From positions 1,302,817 to 1,366,816 of the forward strand of contig NZ_BBRJ01000002.1 in assembly GCF_002090095.1 (NCBI RefSeq): a stretch of 64,000 bases of DNA, given 5' to 3'. Below the pieces are notes generated by a model. The model was not told the origin of the DNA. It ran no database searches and was given only the letters and a program-made list of their open reading frames with translations. This document shows positions 32,834-39,949 of this stretch, one piece after another (within the stretch, counting starts at the first letter, position 1; each line of letters opens with the position of its first letter). A program made the translations under genes and the position numbers. Source of the DNA: Demequina sp. NBRC 110053. Lineage in GTDB: Bacteria > Actinomycetota > Actinomycetes > Actinomycetales > Demequinaceae.

Positions 32834-33012
32834 GCGGACATTGTTGCGTACGGCCTCGGGTGCTGACAGGCGACCCGCGCGGCGCCGGCGGAGCGCGCGC
32901 CGCGCGCCACAGCCCGCCATCCCAGAGAATGAGGTCACGATGTCGTGCATGGACGCTGTGATTCGTGGCGGTGACGGAGGGCGCACGGGGCGCCGCTCCG
33001 GAAGGAGGAGTC

Positions 33013-33354
33013 ATGCAGTTCTTGATGCTGGTACTGGCGGAGCCGGTGGGAGCGGACGCGTCCGAGAGCGAGAGGCCGCCCATCGAGGAGTGGGGCGACA
33101 AGCATGTGAGCTCCGGGGTGAACCTGATGGGATCCCGTCTGCGTCCAGCGCCGCAGGCGCGCGTGGTGCGGCAGCGGCGGGGTGGGCTGGTCGTGACCGA
33201 CGGCCCGTTCGCGGAGGCCCACGAAGTCATTGCAGGCTTCGATGTGCTCGAGTGCGACACGTGGGATGAGGCCGTGGCTGTGGCAGCCGAGCACCCCATG
33301 GCGTACGACGGCGCGATCGAGCTCAGGGCCTTCTGGCCGTTCGACGAGGACTGA
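33013..33354 (+). CDS. YCII-related (DGPF) domain protein
   Basis: 113 residues from MQFLMLVLAEPVG; a strong GGAAGGAGGAG precedes the ATG. YCII fold with the motif VVTDGPFAEAHEVIAGFDVLEC and, at the end, AVAAEHPMAYDGAIELRAFWPF. Members are small dimeric proteins, often encoded beside ECF sigma factors or in stress operons; no sigma gene is adjacent here. A paralogue lies at 47954-48313. Function unknown. Confidence 0.8.
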   Translation: MQFLMLVLAEPVGADASESERPPIEEWGDKHVSSGVNLMGSRLRPAPQARVVRQRRGGLVVTDGPFAEAHEVIAGFDVLECDTWDEAVAVAAEHPMAYDGAIELRAFWPFDED

Positions 33355-33439
33355 TACCGCCTCGTACATCGCCGATGCGCGGGCTTGGCGGGAATGTGGC
33401 GCGCGTCGAACGGGTTGGGACAGGTGCAAGCGTCGCCGT

Positions 33440-33470
33440 GGGGACAGTCCCCGGCGCACTCGCGCGAGTG
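33440..33470. promoter_or_regulatory. Two adjacent palindromes upstream of the DUF6458 gene
   Basis: GGGGACAGTCCCC (33440-33452) and CACTCGCGCGAGTG (33457-33470), 4 bases apart, 31 bp before the ATG at 33501. Either an operator pair or 5' leader hairpins. Confidence 0.4.
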
Positions 33471-33500
33471 GCGACGTTGCCCTACGGGAGGAGACCAGTC

Positions 33501-33764
33501 ATGGCCATCGGCACCGGCATTTTCCTGATCGCAGTGGGCGCGATCCTCGCCTTCGCGCTCAACGAGAGCGTCGACGCGGTGAACCTGTACCTCGTCGGAT
33601 GGATCCTGATGGGAGCGGGGCTGCTCGCCGTCATCATCTCGCTCATCGTCAACGCGCAGAACCGCAAGCGCACCACCGTCACCGAGCAGCGCTCGACCAC
33701 CGCTCCCCAGCAGCAGGGCGGCCAGGTGTCCGAGCGTCGCGAGGACACCGGCCCCGCCGTGTGA
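33501..33764 (+). CDS. DUF6458-like small membrane protein
   Basis: 87 residues from MAIGTGIFLIAVGAILAF; the ATG follows GGGAGGAG. Two membrane helices (about 3-21 and 31-51), joined by NESVDAVNLYLVGW, then a basic, Gln/Thr-rich tail. This is the common actinobacterial layout of DUF6458 proteins. Function unknown. A strong terminator follows its stop. Confidence 0.75.
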   Translation: MAIGTGIFLIAVGAILAFALNESVDAVNLYLVGWILMGAGLLAVIISLIVNAQNRKRTTVTEQRSTTAPQQQGGQVSERREDTGPAV

Positions 33765-33785
33765 CGCCGCGAGTCCCCAGCCTGG

Positions 33786-33815
33786 AGCCGCGTCCCCGAA
33801 TCCGGGGGCGCGGCT
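33786..33815. terminator. Bidirectional terminator hairpin
   Basis: AGCCGCGTCCCCG (33786-33798) pairs with CGGGGGCGCGGCT (33803-33815), with one G-U pair and a 4-base loop. Lies between the convergent DUF6458 and MFS genes. Confidence 0.75.
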
Positions 33816-33830
33816 TCTCGCATGACCGGA

Positions 33831-35159
33831 TCAGGGCTGGCTGGACGAGTCCTCGATCTGCTGGGCCCTGAGGCGCACCAGGGCGTCGTCGCGCGGGTTG
33901 GACGCATCCGGGTACGTGAACTCGAGCAGCGGACGGTGGCGATGTGCGGTCACCTCGAGGTTCCAGTGCCGCACCGACCAGATCACGGCCAGCACGCCCA
34001 CGAGGACGGCCGCCACTGCGCCAGCCCCGATGGCCCATCGCGGGCCCACGTGCTCCCCGATCCATCCCACGAGGGGAGAGCCGAGCGGCGCGCCCCCGAC
34101 CAGCACCATCATGTACAGCGCCATCACCCGGCCGCGCATGCGCGGCTCCGTGGTGGTCTGGATCGCGGCATTCGCGGTGGTGAGCATGGTGAGCGCCGCG
34201 AAGCCCACCGGGATGCATGACAGCAGGTACAGCGGGTAGGTGGGCATGAGCGCCATGACGCCGCTGGCGACGCCGAACAGGATCGCCGCGCCCATGATGA
34301 GCCGCAGGCGCGGCTGGCTGCGCCGTGCGGCGACGAGCGCTCCCGTGAGCGAGCCGATCGCCAGCACCGAGCCGATCAGGCCGTACTCCTCAGGTCCGCG
34401 GCCGAACTCGATGCGCGCCATGAGCGCGCTGGTGAGCTGGAAGTTCAGCCCGAAGGTCGCGACCACGCAGACCACCACCATGACGACCACGATGTCGCGC
34501 CGGCCCCGGACGTACCGCAGCCCCTCGCGCACCTGGCCCTTGCCGCGCTTGGCGCGTTCGATCCCGCGCAGCTCGCGCGCGCGCATCAGCAGCAGGGCGA
34601 CGATCGTGGCGACGAACGTGAGGCCGTTGATCATGAACACCCAGCCCGGTCCCACGGCCGCGACCGTGAGGCCCGCGACCGCGGGGCCCAGCAGCCGCGC
34701 GGCGTTGAACGAGGCGCTGTTGAGTCCCACGGCGTTGGGCAGCGACTCCGGAGGCACGAGCGACGCGACGAAGGTCTGGCGCACGGGAGTGTCGAGCGCT
34801 CCCACGATGCCGAGACCCAGGGCGAAGAGATACACGTGCCACAGCTCGACGTGCCCGAGCAGCACGAGCGCTCCGAGGCCCGCGCCGAGCGATCCTGCAG
34901 CGGTCTGGGTCACCAGCAGCAGTCGGCGAGGGTCGAAGCTGTCGGCGAGCAGGCCCGCCCATGGCGACAGGAGCAGGAAGGGCAGGAACTGGAGCGCAGT
35001 GGTGATGCCGACCGCGACGCCCGAATCCGCCGTCAGCGTCGTCAGCACCAGCCAGTCCTGGGCGACCCGCTGCATCCACGTGCCCACGTTCGACACCAGC
35101 GCCCCGGCGAACCAGAGGCGGTAGTTGAAGAAGCCCAGCGACGCGAACGTGCGGCTCAT
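33831..35159 (-). CDS. MFS exporter, EntS/MFS_3-like
   Basis: 442 residues from MSRTFASLGFFNYRLWFAGALVSNVG, the classic opening of the EntS/MFS_3 group (NYRLxFxGxxxSxxGTWMQRVAQDWLVL). Twelve membrane segments, loop 2-3 motif GLLADSFDPRRLLL, motif LDTPVRQTFVASLVP and RGRVMALYMMV late. Members export siderophores or drugs. The ATG overlaps the stop of a 10-codon upstream ORF (ATGA) that begins exactly where transcription should start, so translation of the exporter is probably coupled to it. An in-frame GTG three codons earlier is an alternative start. Confidence 0.82.
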   Translation of the reverse strand: MSRTFASLGFFNYRLWFAGALVSNVGTWMQRVAQDWLVLTTLTADSGVAVGITTALQFLPFLLLSPWAGLLADSFDPRRLLLVTQTAAGSLGAGLGALVLLGHVELWHVYLFALGLGIVGALDTPVRQTFVASLVPPESLPNAVGLNSASFNAARLLGPAVAGLTVAAVGPGWVFMINGLTFVATIVALLLMRARELRGIERAKRGKGQVREGLRYVRGRRDIVVVMVVVCVVATFGLNFQLTSALMARIEFGRGPEEYGLIGSVLAIGSLTGALVAARRSQPRLRLIMGAAILFGVASGVMALMPTYPLYLLSCIPVGFAALTMLTTANAAIQTTTEPRMRGRVMALYMMVLVGGAPLGSPLVGWIGEHVGPRWAIGAGAVAAVLVGVLAVIWSVRHWNLEVTAHRHRPLLEFTYPDASNPRDDALVRLRAQQIEDSSSQP

Positions 35160-35188
35160 GAGACGGTGCACGAGCGTCGACTGGCCAT
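35156..35188 (-). CDS. Leaderless upstream ORF (MASRRSCTVS), coupled to the MFS gene
   Basis: ATG at 35188, ten codons, stop TGA overlapping the MFS start as ATGA. TAGGTT (35195-35200, minus strand) lies exactly 6 bases before this ATG, so the mRNA would begin at it. It is out of frame with the exporter. A short leaderless peptide ORF feeding ribosomes into the exporter start is the likely reading; it is too short for family evidence. Confidence 0.45.
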   Translation of the reverse strand: MASRRSCTVS

Positions 35189-35194
35189 GTCTCC

Positions 35195-35200
35195 AACCTA
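35195..35200 (-). promoter_or_regulatory. -10 box before the leaderless upstream ORF
   Basis: TAGGTT on the minus strand, 6 bases before the ATG at 35188. Confidence 0.45.
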
Positions 35201-35272
35201 AGCCACCGCACGCATCGGCCTTGCCGCCAGCGCCCCTCGCCCGCAACGCGGAGGTGCGTGGCCGATGCGCGC

Positions 35273-36253
35273 TCAGGTGATCTGGAGCACCAGCTTTCCG
35301 GCGACGTGCTGCGATTCGAGCCGAGCCATCGCCGCGGCATGCTCCTCAAGCCGGTAGACCCTTTCGACGATGGGGCGCACCGCGCCGGCCTCGACCCATC
35401 CGAGCGCCCGGGCGAGGTCGTCCGCCGTGTGATCCTCCCGCGCCGCCACCAGAGCCACGCGCTGGCGGACGGTCCATCCGGCGACCACTGAGCGGTACAT
35501 GCCCCAAGCCGGCCCGAGCATCGGCCCGCCTCCCAGCGCTCCCGCCGGGGCATAGACGCCGTCCGGAGCCATGATCCGCCGCAGGCGCCGCAGCGGCGTG
35601 GTCGCGACCGTGTCGAAGACGATGTCGAACGTCTCGCCGGCGTCGAGAACGGACGCTCGGGTGTAGTCGATGACGCGGTCCGCGCCGATCTCGGTGACCA
35701 TGGTCGCGTTGCGGTCCGAGCACACCGCGACCACGCGCGCGGCGCCCAGCACCCGGGCGAGCTGCACGGCCATGTGGCCGACTCCGCCCGAGGCTCCGAT
35801 GACGAGCACCCGCTGTCCCGCGGGGGCGAGAGGTGCGAGCCCGTAGAGGGCGGTGAGGGCGGCGATCGGAGTCGCGGCGGCCGCCTGGTCGCTCAGCGAC
35901 GGCGGGATGCGCGCGAGGCGGCTCTCGGGCACCACCACCGCCTCCGCCGCGCCGCCGAACCCGGCGAAGCCGCACACGCGGTCTCCCACCGTCAGGCGCT
36001 CGACGCCTGACCCGACGGCGTCCACGACGCCGGCGATGTCCGAGCCCGGCGTTCGCTCGCCGGGACTGCGAAGCCCGAAGCGGAGCCGGGCGAGCCACGG
36101 GTCGCCCCGGTACACATGCCAGTCCCACGCGTTGAGCCCCGTCGTGCCCACGCGAATCCGGACCTGTCCGGGCGCGGGGTCCGGCTCCTTCACATCGTCG
36201 CGGAGCACGTGGCTCTCGGGACCGCCGTACCGGTCGTAGGTGACCGCTCTCAT
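35273..36253 (-). CDS. NAD(P)-dependent alcohol dehydrogenase / quinone oxidoreductase (MDR, no zinc)
   Basis: 326 residues from MRAVTYDRYGGPESHVL. Medium-chain dehydrogenase with GLNAWDWHVYRG, PGSDIAGVVDAVG, AALTALYGLA, the nucleotide-binding VLVIGASGGVGHMAVQLA and a quinone-oxidoreductase-like end (ESQHVAGKLVLQI). It has no structural zinc Cys cluster, as in the QOR branch. It is the third gene of an operon (DUF4386, second MDR, this one); its start overlaps the previous stop by ATGA. It is also a close paralogue of 54666-55640 (same NAxDWHxYRG core). Confidence 0.85.
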   Translation of the reverse strand: MRAVTYDRYGGPESHVLRDDVKEPDPAPGQVRIRVGTTGLNAWDWHVYRGDPWLARLRFGLRSPGERTPGSDIAGVVDAVGSGVERLTVGDRVCGFAGFGGAAEAVVVPESRLARIPPSLSDQAAAATPIAALTALYGLAPLAPAGQRVLVIGASGGVGHMAVQLARVLGAARVVAVCSDRNATMVTEIGADRVIDYTRASVLDAGETFDIVFDTVATTPLRRLRRIMAPDGVYAPAGALGGGPMLGPAWGMYRSVVAGWTVRQRVALVAAREDHTADDLARALGWVEAGAVRPIVERVYRLEEHAAAMARLESQHVAGKLVLQIT

Positions 36254-37257
36254 GGCGTCACGACCACCTTCCCGCGTGCGTGGCCCGATGCGACGCGCGC
36301 CATGGCCTCGGAGCCGCGGGCGAGCGGCAAGACCTCGTCGATGAGGGGAGTGACCGCGCCGTCGGCGAGCAGCCGTGCGATCGCCTCGAGCTTCGCGGTC
36401 GAGGGGGTCGACACGAAGCCTCGGTAGCGCCGGCGCAGCAGGAGCCGCCGCGCATGGGTGCGCACCACGCGCATGAGCGCGCCCCCGTCGGGACCGTCGA
36501 GCCCGCTGTTGGGCAGCACCACGCCGGTGGGCGTGGTGAGCGCATGGAGCGACTCCATCGGAACGGCACCCACGTTGTCGAAGATGACGTCGAACCACGC
36601 GGGCAGGTCCGTGACGGCCTCGCGGGTGTAGTCGAGCACGGCGTCGGCTCCCAGCGCTCGCACCGTGTCGACGTTGCGCGTGGAGCACACGCCGGTGACG
36701 TGCGCGCCCGCGGACTTCGCCATCTGGACCGCGAACGAGCCGATTCCGCCCGAGGCGCCGATGACGAGCACGCGCATGCCGCTCGCGTCGGTTCCCGCGG
36801 GCATCCCCGCAGCGTCGAGGCCGTCGCGCGCGGCGAGCGCCGCCATCGCCGATGCAGCCGCGTCGACCGCACCCACCGAGGCAGGGATCCGGGCGATGCG
36901 ATCCGCGGCTGCCGTTGCGTACTCGGCGAGGGAGCCGCTCGCGGCCTCGCCGAACACTCGGTCTCCCCGACGCCAGTGCTGCACCCGGTCCCCGACGGCC
37001 ACCACCTCGCCCGCGACGTCGTGGCCGCGCACCGAGGACTTGGGCCGCCGGAGCCCACCGTCGAGGCGGACCATGCGCGGCACGCCGCGCACGTAGAAGA
37101 CGTCGGCAGGGTTGAGCGCGGCGGCCTCGACGCGAATCAGTACGTGGTCGGGTTCCGGCGCCGGGAGGGGCAGCGACGCCGAGGTGAGCACGTCGGCCTC
37201 GCCATAGCGGGTCTGGACGATCGCCTTCATGGTGGTGGGGAGGGTGCGAGTGGTCAT
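36250..37257 (-). CDS. NAD(P)-dependent alcohol dehydrogenase (MDR family)
   Basis: 335 residues from MTTRTLPTTMKAIVQTRYG; AGGAG lies 6 bases before the ATG. MKAIVQTRYGEADVL, AALNPADVFYVRGVP, VRGHDVAGEVVAVG, VLVIGASGGIGSFAVQMAKSAG and the end SGHARGKVVVTP mark a zinc-free MDR of the quinone-oxidoreductase group. The 3' neighbour is a second MDR with ATGA overlap and the 5' neighbour is a DUF4386 membrane protein 24 bp upstream. Substrate unknown; the pair could act in sequence on related carbonyls. Confidence 0.85.
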   Translation of the reverse strand: MTTRTLPTTMKAIVQTRYGEADVLTSASLPLPAPEPDHVLIRVEAAALNPADVFYVRGVPRMVRLDGGLRRPKSSVRGHDVAGEVVAVGDRVQHWRRGDRVFGEAASGSLAEYATAAADRIARIPASVGAVDAAASAMAALAARDGLDAAGMPAGTDASGMRVLVIGASGGIGSFAVQMAKSAGAHVTGVCSTRNVDTVRALGADAVLDYTREAVTDLPAWFDVIFDNVGAVPMESLHALTTPTGVVLPNSGLDGPDGGALMRVVRTHARRLLLRRRYRGFVSTPSTAKLEAIARLLADGAVTPLIDEVLPLARGSEAMARVASGHARGKVVVTP

Positions 37258-37281
37258 GGCGGTGCTCCTGGTGAGGACGCC

Positions 37282-38016
37282 TCAGCCGCGCGCGACGGCG
37301 GCTGAGGTCGAGGACGGGGACGGGGCCGATGCGCGTGCGGCCTCGCGGGGCCGGATGCCCTTGACGAGCAGGTAGCCGATCATCCAGAACTCGCCCACGG
37401 TCGCGACATAGGCGAGGCCCTCCACGAGCGCGCCGGGCGCATCGGCGACCCCGTACGCGAGCAGGCCGGACGCCACGTAGCCGGCTCCACCGGCGATCAG
37501 CAGCCACCCGAGCACGACGGGGAAGCGGCGCGTCGTGACCGCGACCCAGCCCATCGGGATCAGCCACAGTCCGAAGAACAGGTTACCCATGCCCCATGCC
37601 CCCGTGCTCAGCTGGACGAGCGTGCCAACGGCCGTCGACGCATCGGCCGTCCCGACGAGACCCGGGTCGCCGGCGATGGCGACGGCCGTCGCCATCGCCG
37701 CGCCTGACGTCATGATGGCGGCGGCGTTCATGAGCCCGAAGGTCGCGACCGCGAAGGCGGCGACCGGGCGGACGTCGCGCAGCAGTCGGTAGAACCACAC
37801 CGCGACGAGCGCCTGGGTGAGGACGGTGAGCATCTCGAGGCCCACGGCGGCCGCGGCGAGCTCGGGCCGGTCGGCGAGGTTGCCGAGAGTCTCGGCGGGG
37901 TCGTCGGTGAACAGCTGCGGGCGCACCACGAGGAAGCCCAGCATGCCGCTGAGGCCGAGCCCCAGGTAGGCGAGGCCGGTGCCGCGGGCGGTGCGGATGG
38001 TGTCGGTGGTCGTCAT
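37282..38016 (-). CDS. DUF4386 family membrane protein
   Basis: 244 residues from MTTTDTIRTARGTGLAYLGL, with AAGGAG 7 bases before the ATG. Seven hydrophobic segments. The layout (GTGLAYLGLGLSGMLGFLVVRPQLF, DDPAETLGNLADRPEL, LLRDVRPVAAFAVATFGLMNAAA, WGMGNLFFGLWLIPMGW) is that of DUF4386 proteins. Function unknown. It is the first gene of a three-gene operon with two dehydrogenases; two inverted repeats lie in its promoter region. Confidence 0.8.
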   Translation of the reverse strand: MTTTDTIRTARGTGLAYLGLGLSGMLGFLVVRPQLFTDDPAETLGNLADRPELAAAAVGLEMLTVLTQALVAVWFYRLLRDVRPVAAFAVATFGLMNAAAIMTSGAAMATAVAIAGDPGLVGTADASTAVGTLVQLSTGAWGMGNLFFGLWLIPMGWVAVTTRRFPVVLGWLLIAGGAGYVASGLLAYGVADAPGALVEGLAYVATVGEFWMIGYLLVKGIRPREAARASAPSPSSTSAAVARG

Positions 38017-38030
38017 GTCTTCTCCTTGTC

Positions 38031-38077
38031 GCACCCTGGCAAAGGGTGCACTCGCTAGAGGTCACGTGCCGTGACCT
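38031..38077. promoter_or_regulatory. Two inverted repeats upstream of the DUF4386 operon
   Basis: GCACCCT/AGGGTGC (38031-38037 and 38043-38049, 5-base spacer) and AGGTCACG/CGTGACCT (38059-38066 and 38070-38077, 3-base spacer). Both have perfect arms and lie 15 to 61 bp before the first ATG, between this operon and the end of the XRE gene. Regulator unknown; no regulator gene is in the operon. Confidence 0.5.
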
Positions 38078-38111
38078 GAGTGGTGGAAGGGGAGTGAGCC
38101 CCGAGGGCGGC

Positions 38112-38354
38112 CTAGGCCTGCTCCTCCTCGGGGTGGTCGAGCTCGGGGTACTGGAACACGTCATCGAGCGGCACCTGGAAGGCGCGCGCGATCTGGAAGG
38201 CCATCTCGAGCGAGGGCGAGTAGCGGCCCTGCTCGATGGCGATGACCGTCTGCCGGGTGACGCCGATGCGCTCCGCCAGATCGGCCTGAGTGATCTCCCC
38301 ATGCGCGAACCGGAGGGCTCGGATGGAGTTGGTGACCTTGGTGGAGCGGCCCAT
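38112..38354 (-). CDS. XRE family transcriptional regulator (short HTH)
   Basis: 80 residues from MGRSTKVTNSIRALRFAHG. Almost the whole protein is a Cro/CI helix-turn-helix (ITQADLAERIGVTRQTVIAIEQGRYSPSLEMAFQIARAF), with the short tail VPLDDVFQYPELDHPEEE, as in YozG/YgzD-like regulators. Its ATG shares a base with the stop of the preceding membrane protein gene (TGATG). It closes an operon of four genes; two 18-bp near-palindromes flank the operon promoter at 39708-39771 and are the likely operators. Confidence 0.88.
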   Translation of the reverse strand: MGRSTKVTNSIRALRFAHGEITQADLAERIGVTRQTVIAIEQGRYSPSLEMAFQIARAFQVPLDDVFQYPELDHPEEEQA

Positions 38355-38851
38355 CAGAAGCCTCTCCTGTACGCGCGGATCTTGACGATGGTCTCGACCA
38401 GGCCCGCGATGGCGCCGGTCACGAACAGCGCGTTGCCGATCCAGAAGCTGTCCGCGTCGACCATCGCGAGGACGAGCGCCGCGAGCATCCCGGCGCCGAT
38501 GACGCCCTGGGTGCTGCGATTGCCCAGGCGTTCGATCTCCTTGTCGCGCTCGTCGGAACTGAGGTCGGTCTCGGGGTCGCGGCCGCGCGCGGCGAGCCCC
38601 ACGGCACTGCCGATCGCGCCCAGGATCGAGCCCACCACCGTGCCGACGATGGAGATGCCGATCGCCCAGATCATGGGCACGACCCACTCGACGTCCTCGA
38701 TGGGCCCGGCCAGCGCGCGCGGGATCACGACGGCCGCGTAGGTGACGGTGGTCGCGATGAGGACGACCAGGTAGACCCACACGGAGCGCTCGTCGAGCGT
38801 CATGGGGCCGCGCTCGTCCTCGGCGGGCTCGCGGTAGGCGTGCTCGGTCAT
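38354..38851 (-). CDS. DUF2178-like four-helix membrane protein, third of three paralogues
   Basis: 165 residues from MTEHAYREPAEDERG. Hydrophobic segments at about 24-42, 55-80, 108-125 and 132-150, with a cytoplasmic loop carrying LSSDERDKEIERLGNRSTQ, the SDERD motif of DUF2178 proteins, and a late FWIGNALFVTGAIAGLVETIVKI block shared with its two neighbours. ATG overlaps the previous stop by ATGA. The function of this family is unknown; it often accompanies a short XRE regulator, as here. Confidence 0.78.
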   Translation of the reverse strand: MTEHAYREPAEDERGPMTLDERSVWVYLVVLIATTVTYAAVVIPRALAGPIEDVEWVVPMIWAIGISIVGTVVGSILGAIGSAVGLAARGRDPETDLSSDERDKEIERLGNRSTQGVIGAGMLAALVLAMVDADSFWIGNALFVTGAIAGLVETIVKIRAYRRGF

Positions 38852-39285
38852 GCATCGAGTCCTTCCCGGTAGGCGGCGATCGCGGTCGCGGCGCCGGCGA
38901 GGGAGCCGAGCCAGGTGACGAGCAGCAGCGTGTTGGCGACCCAGAACGCGTCCACGTCGAGCGCGAGCATGACGATCGCGGCGAGCACGCCCAGGCCGGT
39001 CAGCCCGCTCGAGGCGAACTCGGCGCGCAGCTCGATCGCGCGGGTGCGCTCGTCCTCGAGCCGCTGGCCGCGGTGCTGCCACCGCACCACCGCGTACACC
39101 ACGGCGTAGGCGGCGGCCCCGAGGCCGACGCACCACAGCATCGGCCCCTGCCACGCCACCTCGGCCAACGGCAGCCCGTCGCTGATGGCGCGCACGGTGA
39201 CGATCACCAGGTAGGTGCCGACGGCGGCCAGGCTCAGCAGTGTCCCGACCAGTGTGTGGCGCTGCGAGAACTCCATCGCGCTCAC
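38848..39285 (-). CDS. DUF2178-like four-helix membrane protein, second of three paralogues
   Basis: 145 residues from a GTG at 39285 that forms a GTGA overlap with the previous stop; the ATG at 39276 (MEFSQRHTLVG) is an equally plausible start. Four hydrophobic segments, a short charged loop (LEDERTRAIELRAEF, a variant of the SDERD motif) and the shared end FWVANTLLLVTWLGSLAGAATAIAAYREGLD. It lacks the Ser of the SDERD motif that both siblings keep. Confidence 0.75.
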   Translation of the reverse strand: MSAMEFSQRHTLVGTLLSLAAVGTYLVIVTVRAISDGLPLAEVAWQGPMLWCVGLGAAAYAVVYAVVRWQHRGQRLEDERTRAIELRAEFASSGLTGLGVLAAIVMLALDVDAFWVANTLLLVTWLGSLAGAATAIAAYREGLDA

Positions 39286-39695
39286 GCCCCTCTCGCGTAC
39301 AGGACGGACTTGGCGATCACGCCGAACACGGCTGCGATCGCGAAGGCGAGAAACAGGGTGTTGGTGATCCAGAACGGCTCGACCTGCAGCAGGCCGAGCG
39401 CCAGCGGCACGGCGGCGAGGGCCGAGAAGACGTAGAACGTGAGCGCGTCGCCGCGGGTGGTGACGGCGCGGTCGCGCTCGTCGCTGCGGCGATCCTGCGG
39501 GCGGCCGTAGGCCATGCCGCGGCCGAGCGCGTGGACGATGAAGGACGCGAGCAGCGTCCACAGCAGCGCGGGCACGTAGTTCACCTGAGCTGCTGCGGTG
39601 TCACCCAGCTGGATGGCCAGCCAGATCACGTAGACGAGCGTGGTGGCGCCCGCCGCGAACCCGTAGGCCCACTGGAGCTTGTGCTCGTAGGTCAT
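39282..39695 (-). CDS. DUF2178-like four-helix membrane protein, first of three paralogues
   Basis: 137 residues from MTYEHKLQWAYGF; GGGAGGGGAC precedes the ATG. Four hydrophobic segments with the loop RRSDERDRAVTTRGDALTFYV and the end FWITNTLFLAFAIAAVFGVIAKSVLYARG. First gene of the operon XXX-XRE (three paralogues plus regulator). The strongest sigma-70-like promoter in the window sits upstream, bracketed by two operator sites. Function unknown. Confidence 0.78.
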   Translation of the reverse strand: MTYEHKLQWAYGFAAGATTLVYVIWLAIQLGDTAAAQVNYVPALLWTLLASFIVHALGRGMAYGRPQDRRSDERDRAVTTRGDALTFYVFSALAAVPLALGLLQVEPFWITNTLFLAFAIAAVFGVIAKSVLYARGA

Positions 39696-39707
39696 GTCCC
39701 CTCCCGA

Positions 39708-39771
39708 TGTCAAAAGTTCTTGACACGGAGAATGTAAGCCACGCCTGACACCATGTCAAGAGTTCTTGACA
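39708..39771 (-). promoter_or_regulatory. Promoter bracketed by two XRE-type operators
   Basis: TGTCAAAAGTTCTTGACA (39708-39725) and TGTCAAGAGTTCTTGACA (39754-39771) are near-identical inverted repeats. On the minus strand TTGACA (39754-39759) and TACATT (39731-39736) form a promoter with a 17-bp spacer; the -35 box is half of the upstream operator, and the other operator covers the region between transcription start and the ribosome site. Binding should repress the operon, most simply by its own XRE protein. Confidence 0.75.
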
Positions 39772-39793
39772 CGGCTCCTCCCGCCGCAGTTGC

Positions 39794-39855
39794 GCGAGTT
39801 GGGCCCAACTCGCTCGCTTAAGCGCCTAGACGCGCGAGTTGGGCCCAACTCGCGC
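39794..39855. repeat. Paired palindrome element, copy 2
   Basis: Two palindromes with the same GCGAGTTGGGCCCAACTCGC core as at 4001-4064: 39794-39813 (20 bp) and 39832-39855 (24 bp), spacer 18 bases. In inverse orientation to copy 1. It lies between the divergent promoters of the DUF2178 operon and the GMC oxidoreductase gene, 23 bp from an operator. Confidence 0.85.
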
Positions 39856-39937
39856 AGGTTCGCGGGTGGGGAGGGCGAAGGGACGATGCTCCCTCGGGCC
39901 GGCCCCGCCACGAAACGTGGTCGTCACGCGGGCGGCT

Positions 39938-39943
39938 TAGGCT
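39938..39943 (+). promoter_or_regulatory. -10 box of leaderless promoter
   Basis: TAGGCT, 6 bases before the ATG at 39950. Confidence 0.5.
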
Positions 39944-39949
39944 GACGAC

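Noticed and set aside
35461..37257. Adjacent dehydrogenase genes as a duplicated gene interrupted by mutation
   Set aside because: Both have complete start, cofactor and end motifs with limited similarity to each other, so they are separate genes.
35273..37567. One long fused dehydrogenase frame with possible frameshift
   Set aside because: Two complete dehydrogenase genes with an ATGA overlap explain it; the longer frame arises because the upstream part is open in the wrong frame.
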